This document shows, in pieces, positions 46,726 through 56,161 of a DNA stretch of 64,000 nucleotides. Below the pieces are notes generated by a model. It did not search any database, had not been told where the DNA came from, and saw only the letters and a list, made by a program, of their open reading frames with translations. The DNA comes from Amycolatopsis sp. 2-15 (GTDB taxonomy: Bacteria; Actinomycetota; Actinomycetes; Mycobacteriales; Pseudonocardiaceae). Made by a program: the position numbers and the translations under genes. The stretch is from NCBI RefSeq assembly GCF_030285625.1, contig NZ_CP127294.1, positions 9,556,001 to 9,620,000 of the forward strand, in the 5' to 3' direction. Positions within the stretch are counted from its first letter, which is position 1. Each line of letters starts with the position of its first letter.

Positions 46726-47721
46726 CTAGCGACGAGCGGTGGTCGAGCGGACCACCAGGGAGGGGTGCAACAGGTGCCGGACCGGCGTCGTACGCTCGCC
46801 GCGCACGCGTTCCAGCAGGGCCTCGAACGCCAGCCGCCCCATCTCGGTGCGCGGCTGGTCCACAGTGGTCAGTGAGACGTGCCGCAGCGAAGCCAGCGAC
46901 GTGTTGTCGTAGCCGACCACCGACACGTCGCCGGGCACGCGCAACCCGTTGTCCTCCAACGCGGAGATCGCGCCCACGGCGTTGAAGTCGTTGCCCGCCA
47001 CCAATGCGGTCGGCAGGTCGGCCCGGTCGTACGTGCTCAGCAGCTCCAGCACGGCCTTCTCGCCGGCGGTGTCCGTGTGCTCGCTGCGCACCACGATCGG
47101 TTCGAGTCCGTGCGCCGTCGTCGCCCGGCGGAACCCTCGGCGACGCGCCGCGGCACCGGCCGCCCCGCCACCGTCCAGGTGCGCGATCCGGCGATGCCCC
47201 AGGCCCACGAGGTGCTCGACGGCCAGCGCCGAGCCCGCCTCACCGTCGTCGTTCACCGTGTCCACCCCGGCCGCGCGCGAAGTCCGCGACACCAGCACCA
47301 CCGGGCATTGGCGGGCCGCGGCCTCGATCGCCGACGCGGGCACCACCGGCGACAGCAGGATCAACCCCGCCGGCCGGAACGACAGCAGGCTGCGCAACGC
47401 GGTGCTCTCCCGCGAGGGCACGCGCCCGCCGGTGTTGAGGATGAGATGGAACCCGGCCGCCTGCGCCGCCGCGTCGAGACCCTCGACCACGTCGGCGAAA
47501 AACGCGTTGCGCAAGTCGTTCACCATCACACCGAGCACCGTCGACGTGCGGCTGGCGAGCGAGCGCGCCATCACGTGCGGCGAGTAACCCAGCTCGTCGG
47601 CTGCCTTCAGCACGGCTTCGCGGCGCAGCGCCGAAACATTGGGCGCACCCCGCATCACCAAGGACACGAGCGCGCGGGAAACCCCCGCCCGCGCGGCGAC
47701 GTCCTCCATGGTGGGCTTCAC
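46726..47721 (-). CDS. LacI-family regulator of inositol catabolism
   Basis: A 331-residue LacI/GalR repressor. The N-terminal HTH is [21 protein letters not shown] with the hinge helix [14 protein letters not shown]. The periplasmic-binding-like effector domain has [33 protein letters not shown] and [17 protein letters not shown] at 47721 is supported by GGAGAGG 10 nt upstream; an in-frame ATG at 47709 is the alternative. It is first in the minus-strand arm and divergent from iolE. Two LacI-type operators stand between them, so it likely represses both arms until inositol or a derivative binds. Confidence 0.88.
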   Translation of the reverse strand: MKPTMEDVAARAGVSRALVSLVMRGAPNVSALRREAVLKAADELGYSPHVMARSLASRTSTVLGVMVNDLRNAFFADVVEGLDAAAQAAGFHLILNTGGRVPSRESTALRSLLSFRPAGLILLSPVVPASAIEAAARQCPVVLVSRTSRAAGVDTVNDDGEAGSALAVEHLVGLGHRRIAHLDGGGAAGAAARRRGFRRATTAHGLEPIVVRSEHTDTAGEKAVLELLSTYDRADLPTALVAGNDFNAVGAISALEDNGLRVPGDVSVVGYDNTSLASLRHVSLTTVDQPRTEMGRLAFEALLERVRGERTTPVRHLLHPSLVVRSTTARR

Positions 47722-47762
47722 GATTCGCTTGCCTCTCCGCCGGAACCGGCCGGAACCGGCCC

Positions 47763-47790
47763 TTGACTCGGGTGCGGCCGACGCTACAAG
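47763..47790 (+). promoter_or_regulatory. Candidate promoter of the iolE arm
   Basis: TTGACT (47763-47768), a 16-bp spacer and TACAAG (47785-47790) precede the operators. Transcription would begin inside the first operator at about 47797, as expected for LacI-type repression. Confidence 0.45.
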
Positions 47791-47791
47791 C

Positions 47792-47822
47792 TTAGAGCGC
47801 TCTAATCAATAGAGCGCTCCAA
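47792..47822. promoter_or_regulatory. Paired LacI-type operators
   Basis: TTAGAGCGCTCTAA (47792-47805) is a perfect 14-bp palindrome with the CG centre typical of LacI-family operators. A second near-copy, TAGAGCGCTCCA (47810-47821), is centred 17 bp downstream. Both lie in the 151-bp gap between divergent lacI and iolE, downstream of the candidate iolE promoter, and can control both arms. Confidence 0.75.
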
Positions 47823-47872
47823 CGCGCACCGAACGGGCCAACGCCAAGGGTCACCGCACGGAGAGGGTTCCC

Positions 47873-48757
47873 ATGAACGCCACCATCCGCATCGCCGCCG
47901 CACCGATCTCCTGGGGGGTGTGCGAAGTGCCGGGCTGGGGCCGGGTCCTCGACGCGCCGACCGTGCTCGGGGAGATGGCGGAGCTCGGCATCACCGCGAC
48001 CGAGCTCGGCCCGCCCGGGTACCTGCCGCGCGACCCGGCCGAGCTGAAGAAGCTCCTCGGCGGCCACGGCCTGAACCTCATCGGCGGTTTCCTCGCCGTG
48101 GTGCTGCACGAGAACCCCGAAGCCGCCCTCGCCGAAGCCGAGGACTCCGCCGCGCTCTTCGCCGCGTGCGGAGCCGAGGTACTCGTACTCGCCGCCGCGA
48201 CCGGCCTCGACGGCTACGACGAACGGCCCGCGCTCACCGACGGCGAGTGGACCACCCTGATCACCACCGCCGGCCGGATCCGCGACGTCGCGGCCGGCCA
48301 CGGCCTCAAGACGGTGCTGCACCCCCACGTCGGCACCCACGCCGAGACGCGAGCCGAGGTCGAAAGGTTCCTCGCCGACTCCGACCTCCCGCTGTGCCTC
48401 GACACCGGTCACCTGCTGATCGGCGGCACCGATCCCGTGGAGCTGGCGCGGCGGTACCCGGACCGGATCGGGCACCTGCACCTCAAGGACGTGCGCGGTG
48501 AGCTGGCCGAAGCCGTCCGCAACGGCACCGTCGGGTACACCGAGGCGGTGGGCAAAGGTCTGTACGTCCCGCTGGGTGAGGGTGACGTGGACATCGAAGC
48601 CATGGTTCGCTTCGTGCACGAAGCGGGCTACGACGGCTGGTACGTGCTGGAGCAGGACACGGCGCTCGACGAGCGCAGCCCCGTGGACCTGCCGAAGCGG
48701 GACGTGGCGGCGAGCCTGGCCTGCCTCGGGGCGATCGTCGGCCGCCTGGCCGGCTGA
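47873..48757 (+). CDS. iolE: Inosose dehydratase (IolE)
   Basis: A 294-residue TIM-barrel (AP endonuclease 2-like) protein, expected to dehydrate scyllo-inosose to 3D-trihydroxycyclohexane-1,2-dione. APISWGVCEVPGWG at residues 11-24 is characteristic. Metal-site segments are LHPHVGTHAET, LCLDTGHLLIGG, IGHLHLKDVRG and WYVLEQDTAL. It is the first gene of the plus-strand iol arm, with GGAGAGGG upstream of the ATG. Confidence 0.88.
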   Translation: MNATIRIAAAPISWGVCEVPGWGRVLDAPTVLGEMAELGITATELGPPGYLPRDPAELKKLLGGHGLNLIGGFLAVVLHENPEAALAEAEDSAALFAACGAEVLVLAAATGLDGYDERPALTDGEWTTLITTAGRIRDVAAGHGLKTVLHPHVGTHAETRAEVERFLADSDLPLCLDTGHLLIGGTDPVELARRYPDRIGHLHLKDVRGELAEAVRNGTVGYTEAVGKGLYVPLGEGDVDIEAMVRFVHEAGYDGWYVLEQDTALDERSPVDLPKRDVAASLACLGAIVGRLAG

Positions 48758-48793
48758 GAAGACAACGAGGAAACGCAGCGAGGAGAGACGACG

Positions 48794-49810
48794 ATGTCCC
48801 ATCGCTTGAGGCGCGGGGTGCCGAAACCGCGCTCGAGGGCCGCCCGGATAGTGGCGGGGCTGCTGGCCACCGGCCTGCTGCTGTCGGCGTGCACCGGGCC
48901 CGCGGCCGAGCCGAAGGCCACGGCCCCCGCCGCGGCGCCGGTCGAGTCCGGGCCGCTCAAGGTCGCCGTGATCACCCACGGCACCGCGGGCGACGCGTTC
49001 TGGAACGTGGTCAAGAACGGCGCCGAGCAGGCGGGCAAGGACCTGGGGGTGCAGGTCGAGTACGCCTCCGACGGTGACCCGGGAGCGCAGGCCAAGCTGA
49101 TCGACAACGCCGTCGCCCAGCAGATCGGGGGCCTGGTCGTCTCGATGGCCAACCCCGAGGCCCTGCAGCCCTCGATCGAGGCGGCGGTGCGCGGCGGCAT
49201 CCCGGTCATCACCATCAACTCCGGCGAGGACAAGAGCGCGGCCTACGGCGCGCTCACCCACGTGGGCCAGAACGAGTCCATCGCGGGCCAGGAAGCCGGG
49301 AAGAAGTTCAAGGACCTCGGCAAGAAGAAGCTGCTCTGCGTGATCCACGAGGCCGGCAACGTCGGCCAGGCGCAGCGCTGTGACGGCGCGAAGAGCGGCT
49401 TCGGCGGCGACGTGCAGATGCTGCAGGTGGACATCTCCAACCCCACCGACGCCGAGTCGCGCATCCGCGGCGCCGTGCAGACCGACCCGTCGATCGATGC
49501 CGTGCTGACGCTGAACTCGCAGGTCGCCGCGCGCGCCGTGAGCGCGATCAAGGGCGTGGGCTCGAAAGCGCAGGTCGGCACGTTCGACCTGAACTCCGAT
49601 GTGGTGGCCGCCATCAAGTCGGGCGATGTGCTCTTCGCCGTCGACCAGCAGCAGTACGAGCAGGGTTACCTGCCGGTCATGTTCCTCAAGCTCTACCGCG
49701 ACAACGCGAACATCGTCGGCGGCGGCAAGCCGGTGCTCACCGGCCCCGACCTGGTCGACAAATCCACTGTGGACAAGGTCGGCCAGTACGTGCAAAGGGG
49801 CACCCGATGA
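48794..49810 (+). CDS. Sugar (inositol) ABC transporter substrate-binding lipoprotein
   Basis: A 338-residue lipoprotein of the periplasmic binding protein type 1 (RbsB-like) family. The signal with lipobox LLSAC ends near residue 33. The binding domain starts [22 protein letters not shown], with [29 protein letters not shown] and [13 protein letters not shown]. Context (iolE upstream, permease and ATPase downstream, iolC onward) points to myo-inositol as ligand. The stop overlaps the permease ATG (ATGA). Confidence 0.9.
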   Translation: MSHRLRRGVPKPRSRAARIVAGLLATGLLLSACTGPAAEPKATAPAAAPVESGPLKVAVITHGTAGDAFWNVVKNGAEQAGKDLGVQVEYASDGDPGAQAKLIDNAVAQQIGGLVVSMANPEALQPSIEAAVRGGIPVITINSGEDKSAAYGALTHVGQNESIAGQEAGKKFKDLGKKKLLCVIHEAGNVGQAQRCDGAKSGFGGDVQMLQVDISNPTDAESRIRGAVQTDPSIDAVLTLNSQVAARAVSAIKGVGSKAQVGTFDLNSDVVAAIKSGDVLFAVDQQQYEQGYLPVMFLKLYRDNANIVGGGKPVLTGPDLVDKSTVDKVGQYVQRGTR

Positions 49811-50841
49811 CCACCACCACGCTCGACGAACGGCTCGTGAAACCCACACTCATGGACCGGCTGGTGGTCCGGCCGGAGATCGGCGCCTTGCTCGGCGCGG
49901 CTGTCGTCTTCCTGTTCTTCTCCCTCGTCACCGACAAGTTCTTCAGCGCCAGCGGCGCCGCGACCTGGCTCGACGACGCGGCGACGCTCGGCATCATGGC
50001 CGTGGCCGTGTCGCTCCTGATGATCGGCGGCGAGTTCGACCTGTCGGCGGGCGTGATGACGGCCTCGACCTCGCTGGTCACCGCGATCCTCGCGACCGCG
50101 GTGGGCTGGAACGTGTGGCTCGCCCTGCTGGCCTCGCTGGTGTTCGCGCTGCTGGTGGGCACATTCAACGGCTGGCTCGTGATGAAAACGGGCCTACCGA
50201 GCTTCATCGTCACGCTCGGCACGTTCCTGGCGCTGCAGGGCCTCAACCTCGGCGTGACGCGGCTGGTCACCGGCACCGTGCAGGTCTCGGGCATGCGCTC
50301 GACCGACGGCTACGCCTCCGCCGGCTTCGTGTTCGCCTCCACGGTGAACATCGGGGGCACGCCGTTCCAGATCTCCATCGTGTGGTGGATCGGCGTGACG
50401 GCGGTGGCCGCGTGGCTGCTGTCGCGCACGCGGTTCGGCAACTGGATCTTCGCAGTCGGCGGCTCGGCGGCCAGCTCACGCGCGGTCGGCGTGCCGGTGG
50501 TGCGCACGAAGATCCTGCTGTTCATGGGCACGGCGCTGGCCGCGTGGCTCGTCGGCTCGATCAACATCCTGCGGTTCGCGAGCGTGCAGGCCAACCAGGG
50601 CATCGGGCTGGAGTTCCAGTACATCATCGCCGCGGTGATCGGCGGCTGCCTGCTCACCGGTGGCTACGGCTCAGCCGTGGGCGCGGCGATCGGCGCCCTC
50701 ATCTTCGGCATGGCGCGCCAGGGCATCGTGTTCGCCGGCTGGGACAGCGACTGGTTCATGCTGTTCCTCGGGATCATGCTGCTGGCCGCGGTCCTGGTCA
50801 ACAACGCCTTCCGGCGATGCGCGGAAAGGGTCCGGCGATGA
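49807..50841 (+). CDS. Sugar (inositol) ABC transporter permease
   Basis: A 344-residue membrane protein of the RbsC/BPD_transp_2 type with about 8-10 membrane segments. Family features are [22 protein letters not shown] near residue 60, [18 protein letters not shown] and [21 protein letters not shown]. It forms the translocation pore for the neighbouring binding protein and ATPase. It overlaps both neighbours by 4 bp. Confidence 0.92.
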   Translation: MTTTTLDERLVKPTLMDRLVVRPEIGALLGAAVVFLFFSLVTDKFFSASGAATWLDDAATLGIMAVAVSLLMIGGEFDLSAGVMTASTSLVTAILATAVGWNVWLALLASLVFALLVGTFNGWLVMKTGLPSFIVTLGTFLALQGLNLGVTRLVTGTVQVSGMRSTDGYASAGFVFASTVNIGGTPFQISIVWWIGVTAVAAWLLSRTRFGNWIFAVGGSAASSRAVGVPVVRTKILLFMGTALAAWLVGSINILRFASVQANQGIGLEFQYIIAAVIGGCLLTGGYGSAVGAAIGALIFGMARQGIVFAGWDSDWFMLFLGIMLLAAVLVNNAFRRCAERVRR

Positions 50842-51620
50842 GCGCTCCCCTGATCGAAGTCAAGGACGTCGGCAAGATGTACGGCAGCGTCGTGGCCTTG
50901 CGCGACGTGTCCACAGTGGTCAACGCGGGCGAGGTCACCTGCGTGCTCGGCGACAACGGTGCCGGCAAGTCCACCTTGATCAAGATCCTCGCCGGCGTGC
51001 ACCAGCACGATCGCGGCGAGTTCCTGGTCGAAGGCGAGCCAGTGCGGTTCACCTCCCCCCGCGAGGCGCTCGACCGCGGCATCGCCACGGTGTACCAGGA
51101 CCTCGCCGTGGTGCCGCTGATGAGCGTGTGGCGCAACTTCTTCCTCGGCTCCGAGCCGACGACCGGCTTCGGGCCGTTCCGGATGCTCGACCGGAAGAAG
51201 GGCCGCGCGACCACCAAAAAAGCGCTGGCGGACATGGGCATCGACCTGCGTGACGTCGAACAGCCCGTCGGCACGCTGTCCGGCGGTGAACGCCAGTGCG
51301 TGGCCATCACGCGGGCCGTGCACTTCGGCGCGAAGGTGCTGATCCTCGACGAGCCCACCGCGGCGCTGGGCGTGAAGCAGGCCGGCGTCGTGCTCAAGTA
51401 CGTGGCACAAGCGCGCGACCGCGGGCTCGGCGTCGTGCTGATCACGCACAACCCGCACCACGCCTACCCGGTGGCCGACCGGTTCCTGCTGCTCAAGCGA
51501 GGTGCCGCGCTCGGGTCGTACGAGAAGTCCGAGATCGGCATCGAGGAGCTCACGCGGCAGATGGCGGGTGGTGCCGAGCTGGAGGCCCTGGAACACGAAC
51601 TGCGCGCGGTGGAGACGTGA
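50838..51620 (+). CDS. Sugar (inositol) ABC transporter ATP-binding protein
   Basis: A 260-residue ATPase. Walker A is [17 protein letters not shown] near residue 40, the Q-loop is [21 protein letters not shown], the signature is [17 protein letters not shown], Walker B is [12 protein letters not shown] and the H-loop is [13 protein letters not shown]. It is a single-domain ATPase, so it must work as a homodimer rather than as the two-domain RbsA form. ATGA and GTGA overlaps tie it to permease and iolC. Confidence 0.92.
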   Translation: MSAPLIEVKDVGKMYGSVVALRDVSTVVNAGEVTCVLGDNGAGKSTLIKILAGVHQHDRGEFLVEGEPVRFTSPREALDRGIATVYQDLAVVPLMSVWRNFFLGSEPTTGFGPFRMLDRKKGRATTKKALADMGIDLRDVEQPVGTLSGGERQCVAITRAVHFGAKVLILDEPTAALGVKQAGVVLKYVAQARDRGLGVVLITHNPHHAYPVADRFLLLKRGAALGSYEKSEIGIEELTRQMAGGAELEALEHELRAVET

Positions 51621-52546
51621 GTCTCGAGGCGCTGACCATCGGCCGGGTCGGGGTGGATCTCTACCCCGAGCAGAGCGGCGTGCCGCTGGCCGAGGTCGCC
51701 ACGTTCGCCAAGTCGCTCGGCGGCACCGCGACCAACGTCGCGGTCGCCGCCGCGCGGCTCGGCCGCCGCACCGCCGTGCTCACGAAGGTGGGGCCCGACG
51801 GGTTCGGCGACTACGTGCGCCAGGCGCTCACGCGGTTCGGCGTCTCGCCCGAGCACGTCGGCACCTCCCCGGACCTGCAGACGCCGGTGGTGTTCTGCGA
51901 ACTGAACCCGCCGGCCGACCCGCCGCTGCTGTTCTACCGCGCCCCCATCGCGCCGGACCTCACGCTGACCGACGCCGACGTGCCGTGGGACGTCGTGCGC
52001 GAGGTGCCGCTGCTGTGGGTCACGGGCACGGGCGTCTCCACAGAGCCCGCGCGCACGACGCAACGCAAGATCCTCGAGGCACGCGGCCGGCGGCAACACA
52101 CCGTGGTCGACCTCGACTACCGGCCGATGTTCTGGCCGGACGCCGAGACCGCGCGCGAGGAGATCGGCTGGATGCTCGACCACGTGACGGTGGCCGTCGG
52201 CAACCGCGCGGAGGTCGAGGTGGCCGTGGGCACGGCGAACCCGGAGGAGGCCGCGGACCGGATGCTCGCGCGCGGCGTGCGGCTCGCGGTGATCAAGAAG
52301 GGCGCGGAAGGCGTGCTCGTTGCGACCCCCGAGGGCCGGGCGACGGTGAAGCCGCAACGCGTGGAGGTGGTGTGCGGCCTCGGCGCGGGCGACGGCTTCG
52401 GCGGCGCCCTCGTGCACGGGCTGCTGTCGGGCTGGGAGCCGGTGCGCCTCGCGAAGTACGCGAATGCGGCGGGTGCGCTGGTCGCGGCGCGGCTCGCGTG
52501 CGCCGACGCGATGCCGACCGCCGCGGAGATCGAGGAGCTGCTGTGA
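51617..52546 (+). CDS. iolC: 5-dehydro-2-deoxygluconokinase (IolC)
   Basis: A 309-residue PfkB-family kinase that phosphorylates 2-deoxy-5-keto-gluconate in inositol catabolism. Visible are [18 protein letters not shown] at the N-terminus, [19 protein letters not shown] (first PfkB signature) near residue 32, and [19 protein letters not shown] with the catalytic Asp near residue 260. The GTG start is in GTGA with the ATPase stop, and its own stop overlaps the aldolase start the same way. Confidence 0.9.
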   Translation: MSLEALTIGRVGVDLYPEQSGVPLAEVATFAKSLGGTATNVAVAAARLGRRTAVLTKVGPDGFGDYVRQALTRFGVSPEHVGTSPDLQTPVVFCELNPPADPPLLFYRAPIAPDLTLTDADVPWDVVREVPLLWVTGTGVSTEPARTTQRKILEARGRRQHTVVDLDYRPMFWPDAETAREEIGWMLDHVTVAVGNRAEVEVAVGTANPEEAADRMLARGVRLAVIKKGAEGVLVATPEGRATVKPQRVEVVCGLGAGDGFGGALVHGLLSGWEPVRLAKYANAAGALVAARLACADAMPTAAEIEELL

Positions 52547-53439
52547 CGCCCTTGCTGACCGACGAACGCTGGAGCGAGCTGCTGCGCGTGCGGGCCACCG
52601 ACCCGGGCGCGGTGCGGCGCGCCTACGCGTCCCGGCGGCGGCGCGAGAACCTGTTGTCGGACAGAGGCACCCTGTTCCTCGTGGCCGCCGACCACCCGGC
52701 GCGCGGGGCGCTGGGCGTGGGCGGCGACCCGCTCGCGATGGCCGACCGCCGGTCGCTGCTCGAACGGCTGCTGGTGGCGCTGGCCAACCCGGCCGTCGAC
52801 GGGCTGCTCGCCACCCCCGACGTCGTCGAGGAGCTGCTGCTGCTCGACGCGCTGCACGACAAGGTCGTGATCGGCTCGATGAACCGCGGCGGCCTCGCCG
52901 GCGCCGACTGGGAGATCGACGACCGCTTCACCGGCTACCACGCCGCGTCGCTCGTCGACTGCCGGCTCGACGGCGGCAAGATGCTGCTGCGGCTAGTCGA
53001 CGCCGACCCCGGCACCGTCCCGACGCTGCAGGCCTGCGCCGACGCGGTCACGGAGCTCGCGTCCTACGGCCTCGTCGCCATGGTCGAGCCTCTGCCCTAC
53101 GCCCGCGCCGAAGGCCGGCTGGTGCTGCAGAAGGACGCGGCGGCGCTGGCCCGGGCCGTCACGGTGGCCTCGGGCATCGGCGTGACGTCGGCGCACACCT
53201 GGCTCAAGCTGCCCTCGACCGACGACACCGCCGTGCTGGGCGCCACGACGCTGCCGGTGGTGATCCTCGGCGGGGTGCCCTCCGGCGACCCCGCCGCCGA
53301 CCTGGCGTCGTGGGGCCGCACACTGCGCCACGACGTGGTGCGCGGCCTCGTCGTGGGCCGTACCCTGCTCTACCCGCCCGACGGCGACGTCGGGTCCGCC
53401 GTGGCAGCTGCCGCGAAGATCCTGGAGGCCGCGAAGTGA
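52543..53439 (+). CDS. Cgl0158-family deoxy-phosphogluconate aldolase
   Basis: A 298-residue TIM-barrel protein resembling the Cgl0158 family found in actinobacterial iol clusters in place of IolJ. It should cleave 2-deoxy-5-keto-gluconate 6-phosphate into DHAP and malonic semialdehyde. Segments include GTLFLVAADHPARGALGVG, KVVIGSMNRGGLAGADWEIDDRFTG, and a likely Schiff-base lysine in TSAHTWLKLPST, followed by LPVVILGG. It is linked to iolC and iolB by GTGA overlaps. Confidence 0.82.
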   Translation: MTPLLTDERWSELLRVRATDPGAVRRAYASRRRRENLLSDRGTLFLVAADHPARGALGVGGDPLAMADRRSLLERLLVALANPAVDGLLATPDVVEELLLLDALHDKVVIGSMNRGGLAGADWEIDDRFTGYHAASLVDCRLDGGKMLLRLVDADPGTVPTLQACADAVTELASYGLVAMVEPLPYARAEGRLVLQKDAAALARAVTVASGIGVTSAHTWLKLPSTDDTAVLGATTLPVVILGGVPSGDPAADLASWGRTLRHDVVRGLVVGRTLLYPPDGDVGSAVAAAAKILEAAK

Positions 53440-54326
53440 GCGCACTGCACCGTCCACACGGGACACTGACCGACGACTCCGACCCGATTCTGCTGACGCC
53501 CGAAGGGGCCGGCTGGTCGCACACCGGCTTGCGGGTGCTCAAGGTCGGCCGCCGGCTGCCCCGGATGATCGAGACCGGCGAGTTCGAGGCGTTCGTGCTG
53601 CCGCTGTCGGGCTCACTCACCGTGCGCGTCGACGACGAGGAGTTCGAGCTCGAGGGCCGCGACTCCGTGTTCTCGCGCGTCACGGACTTCGTCTACGTGC
53701 CCCGCGACGCCGAGGTGGTGCTGACCTCGCCGACCGGCGCCGAGGTGGCGATGCCGATGGCCCGCTGCGAGCGCCGGCTGGAGCCGAGGTACGGCGCGGC
53801 CGAGGACGTACCGGTGGAGGTCCGCGGCTCGGGCCAGGCGAGCAGGCAGGTCACCAACTTCGGCGTGCCCGGCGTGTGGGACCACGCGGACAAGCTCAAC
53901 GCGTGCGAGCTCATCACGCCCGACGGCAACTGGTCCTCGTACCCGCCGCACAAGCACGACGAGGCGAGCGAGTGCGAGGTCGTGAACGAGGAGATCTACT
54001 ACTTCCGCATCGCCGGGCGCGACGGTGTCACGCCCTCGCGCGAGGGCTTCGGCCTGCACCGCACCTACACGGCCGACGGCGAGCTCGACGAAGACGTGGC
54101 GGTGCGCGACGGAGACGTCTTCCTGATCCCGCGCGGCTACCACGGTCCGTGCGTCGCGGCGCCGGGTTACCCGATGTACTACCTGAACGTGCTGGCCGGG
54201 CCCGCGCAAGAGCGTTCGATGGCGTTCTGCGACGACCCCGCCCACGGCTGGGTCCGCGACACCTGGGCGTCGCAGGAGCTGGACCCGCGTTGTCCTGTCA
54301 CCGATCACGAGGGGCGGCGGCGATGA
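53436..54326 (+). CDS. iolB: 5-deoxy-glucuronate isomerase (IolB)
   Basis: A 296-residue bicupin that isomerises 5-deoxy-glucuronate to 2-deoxy-5-keto-gluconate. The metal-binding cupin motif is SSYPPHKHDEASECEVVNEEIYYF near residue 168. RDGDVFLIPRGYHGPCVAAPGYPMYYLNVLAG supplies the second His. The GTG start is in GTGA with the aldolase stop, and the end overlaps the iolD ATG. Confidence 0.93.
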   Translation: MSALHRPHGTLTDDSDPILLTPEGAGWSHTGLRVLKVGRRLPRMIETGEFEAFVLPLSGSLTVRVDDEEFELEGRDSVFSRVTDFVYVPRDAEVVLTSPTGAEVAMPMARCERRLEPRYGAAEDVPVEVRGSGQASRQVTNFGVPGVWDHADKLNACELITPDGNWSSYPPHKHDEASECEVVNEEIYYFRIAGRDGVTPSREGFGLHRTYTADGELDEDVAVRDGDVFLIPRGYHGPCVAAPGYPMYYLNVLAGPAQERSMAFCDDPAHGWVRDTWASQELDPRCPVTDHEGRRR

Positions 54327-56161
54327 AGCTGACGACGGCGCAGGCGTTGGTGCGCTGGCTGCTCGCGCAGCGGTCCGAGACGCTCGACGGGCGGGAAGTG
54401 CCGCTGTTCCCCGGTGTCTTCGCGATTTTCGGCCACGGCAACGTCCTCGGCCTCGGCACGGCGCTGGAAGAGCACCGCGACGAGATCCCCGTCTGGCGCG
54501 GGCACACCGAGCAGGGCATGGCGCTCGCGGCCGTCGGCTACGCGAAGGCGACGCAACGACGCCAAGTCGGCGTGGTGACGTCGTCGATCGGGCCGGGCGC
54601 CTTGAACATGGTGACGGCGGCCGGCGTGGCGCACGCGAACCGGCTGCCGGTGCTGCTGCTGCCGGGCGACACGTTCGTCAGCCGCGCGCCCGACCCGGTG
54701 CTGCAGCAGATCGAGCCCTTCCACGACGGCACGGCGACGGTCAACGACGCCTTCCGCGCTGTGAGCCGCTACTTCGACCGGATCACGCGCCCGGAGCAGC
54801 TGCTCGCGACGTTGCCGCAGGTCGCGCGCGTGCTCACCGACCCGGCCGACTGCGGGCCCGTGACGTTGGCGCTGCCGCAGGACGTGCAGGCCGAGACGTT
54901 CGACTTCCCGTCTTCGCTGTTCGAACCCGTGACGCACCGGCTGCCGCGCCCGCGCCCGGACCGGCGCGCGGTGACCGAGGCGGCCGGCGTGCTGCGCGCG
55001 GCCCGGCGCCCGCTGCTGGTGCTCGGTGGCGGCGTGCGCTACTCGGGCGCGGGCAAGCGCGCGCTGGAGTTCGCCGAGCGGCACGGGATTCCCGTCACGG
55101 AGACCACCGCCGGGCGAACACTGGTGCCGCACACGCACCCGCTGTACGCGGGACCACTGGGCATCACCGGGTCGGCTTCGGCGAACGCCGTGGCCGCGTC
55201 GGCCGACGTGGTGTTCGCCGTCGGCACCCGGCTGCAGGACTTCACCACGGCGTCGTGGACGGTGTTCTCGCCGGACATGCGGCTGGTCACGCTCAACGCG
55301 GCCGCGTTCGACGCGGTGAAGCACGGCGCGCTGGCCGTCATCGGCGACGCCTACGCCGGGCTGGATGACCTGGCCACCCAGCTGGAAAGCCGGCGCGTCG
55401 ATCCACAGTGGACTTCCCAGGCCGCCGAGGAACGCGCCAAGTGGGACACGCACATCGGCGCTTTGCGTTCCGCCACCTCGGAGATCCCCAGCTACGCGCA
55501 GGTCGTCGGTGTGGTCAACGACCTGTCCGAGCCCCGCGACTACGTGATGACCGCGTCGGGCGGGCTGCCCGGTGAGCTGATCGGCGGCTGGCGCGGCTCC
55601 GGCGAGGTGAGCATGGACGTGGAGTACGGCTTCTCGTGCATGGGTTACGAGCTCTCCGGCGCGTGGGGCGCCGCGATCGCGCACGACGCCGGCCTCGTGA
55701 CGACCCTGCTCGGCGACGGCTCGTACCTGATGCTCAACTCTGACCTGTTCTCCGCCGCGTTCGCCGGCCACCCACTCGTCGCGGTGGTCTGCGACAACGA
55801 CGGGTACGCCGTGATCGCGCGCCTGCAGCAGGGCCAGGGTGGCAAGCCGTTCAACAACTTCTACGCCGATTGCCGCACCTCCCACGCCGAGCCGCCACGC
55901 GTGGATTTCGCACGCCACGCGGAATCGTTGGGCTGCGCGGTGTTCTCGGCTTCGTCGGTCGACGATCTCCGGGACGCGTACGCCAAGGCGCGCGCGGCCG
56001 CCGTCGCCGAGAGCCGGCCCGCGGTGGTCGTGGTGCGCACGCTGCCCGCGGCCTGGACGGAAGCCGGCGCGTGGTGGGAGGTCGGCGTGCCCGAGCACCT
56101 GGCGGGCCGCCCGGACTTCGACGCCGCGAAGCCCGGGCAGGTCCGCTACCTGAGCCGCTAG
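54323..56161 (+). CDS. iolD: 3D-(3,5/4)-trihydroxycyclohexane-1,2-dione hydrolase (IolD)
   Basis: A 612-residue thiamine-diphosphate enzyme that opens the trihydroxycyclohexane-dione ring to 5-deoxy-glucuronate. The N-terminal PYR domain has the cofactor Glu in GHTEQGMALAAVGYAKA. The central domain follows (LLVLGGGVRYSGAG). The C-terminal PP domain holds the Mg-ThDP motif LLGDGSYLMLNSDLF. It is the last gene of the iol plus arm. Its TAG stop shares a CTAG palindrome with the convergent gene. Confidence 0.94.
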   Translation: MKLTTAQALVRWLLAQRSETLDGREVPLFPGVFAIFGHGNVLGLGTALEEHRDEIPVWRGHTEQGMALAAVGYAKATQRRQVGVVTSSIGPGALNMVTAAGVAHANRLPVLLLPGDTFVSRAPDPVLQQIEPFHDGTATVNDAFRAVSRYFDRITRPEQLLATLPQVARVLTDPADCGPVTLALPQDVQAETFDFPSSLFEPVTHRLPRPRPDRRAVTEAAGVLRAARRPLLVLGGGVRYSGAGKRALEFAERHGIPVTETTAGRTLVPHTHPLYAGPLGITGSASANAVAASADVVFAVGTRLQDFTTASWTVFSPDMRLVTLNAAAFDAVKHGALAVIGDAYAGLDDLATQLESRRVDPQWTSQAAEERAKWDTHIGALRSATSEIPSYAQVVGVVNDLSEPRDYVMTASGGLPGELIGGWRGSGEVSMDVEYGFSCMGYELSGAWGAAIAHDAGLVTTLLGDGSYLMLNSDLFSAAFAGHPLVAVVCDNDGYAVIARLQQGQGGKPFNNFYADCRTSHAEPPRVDFARHAESLGCAVFSASSVDDLRDAYAKARAAAVAESRPAVVVVRTLPAAWTEAGAWWEVGVPEHLAGRPDFDAAKPGQVRYLSR

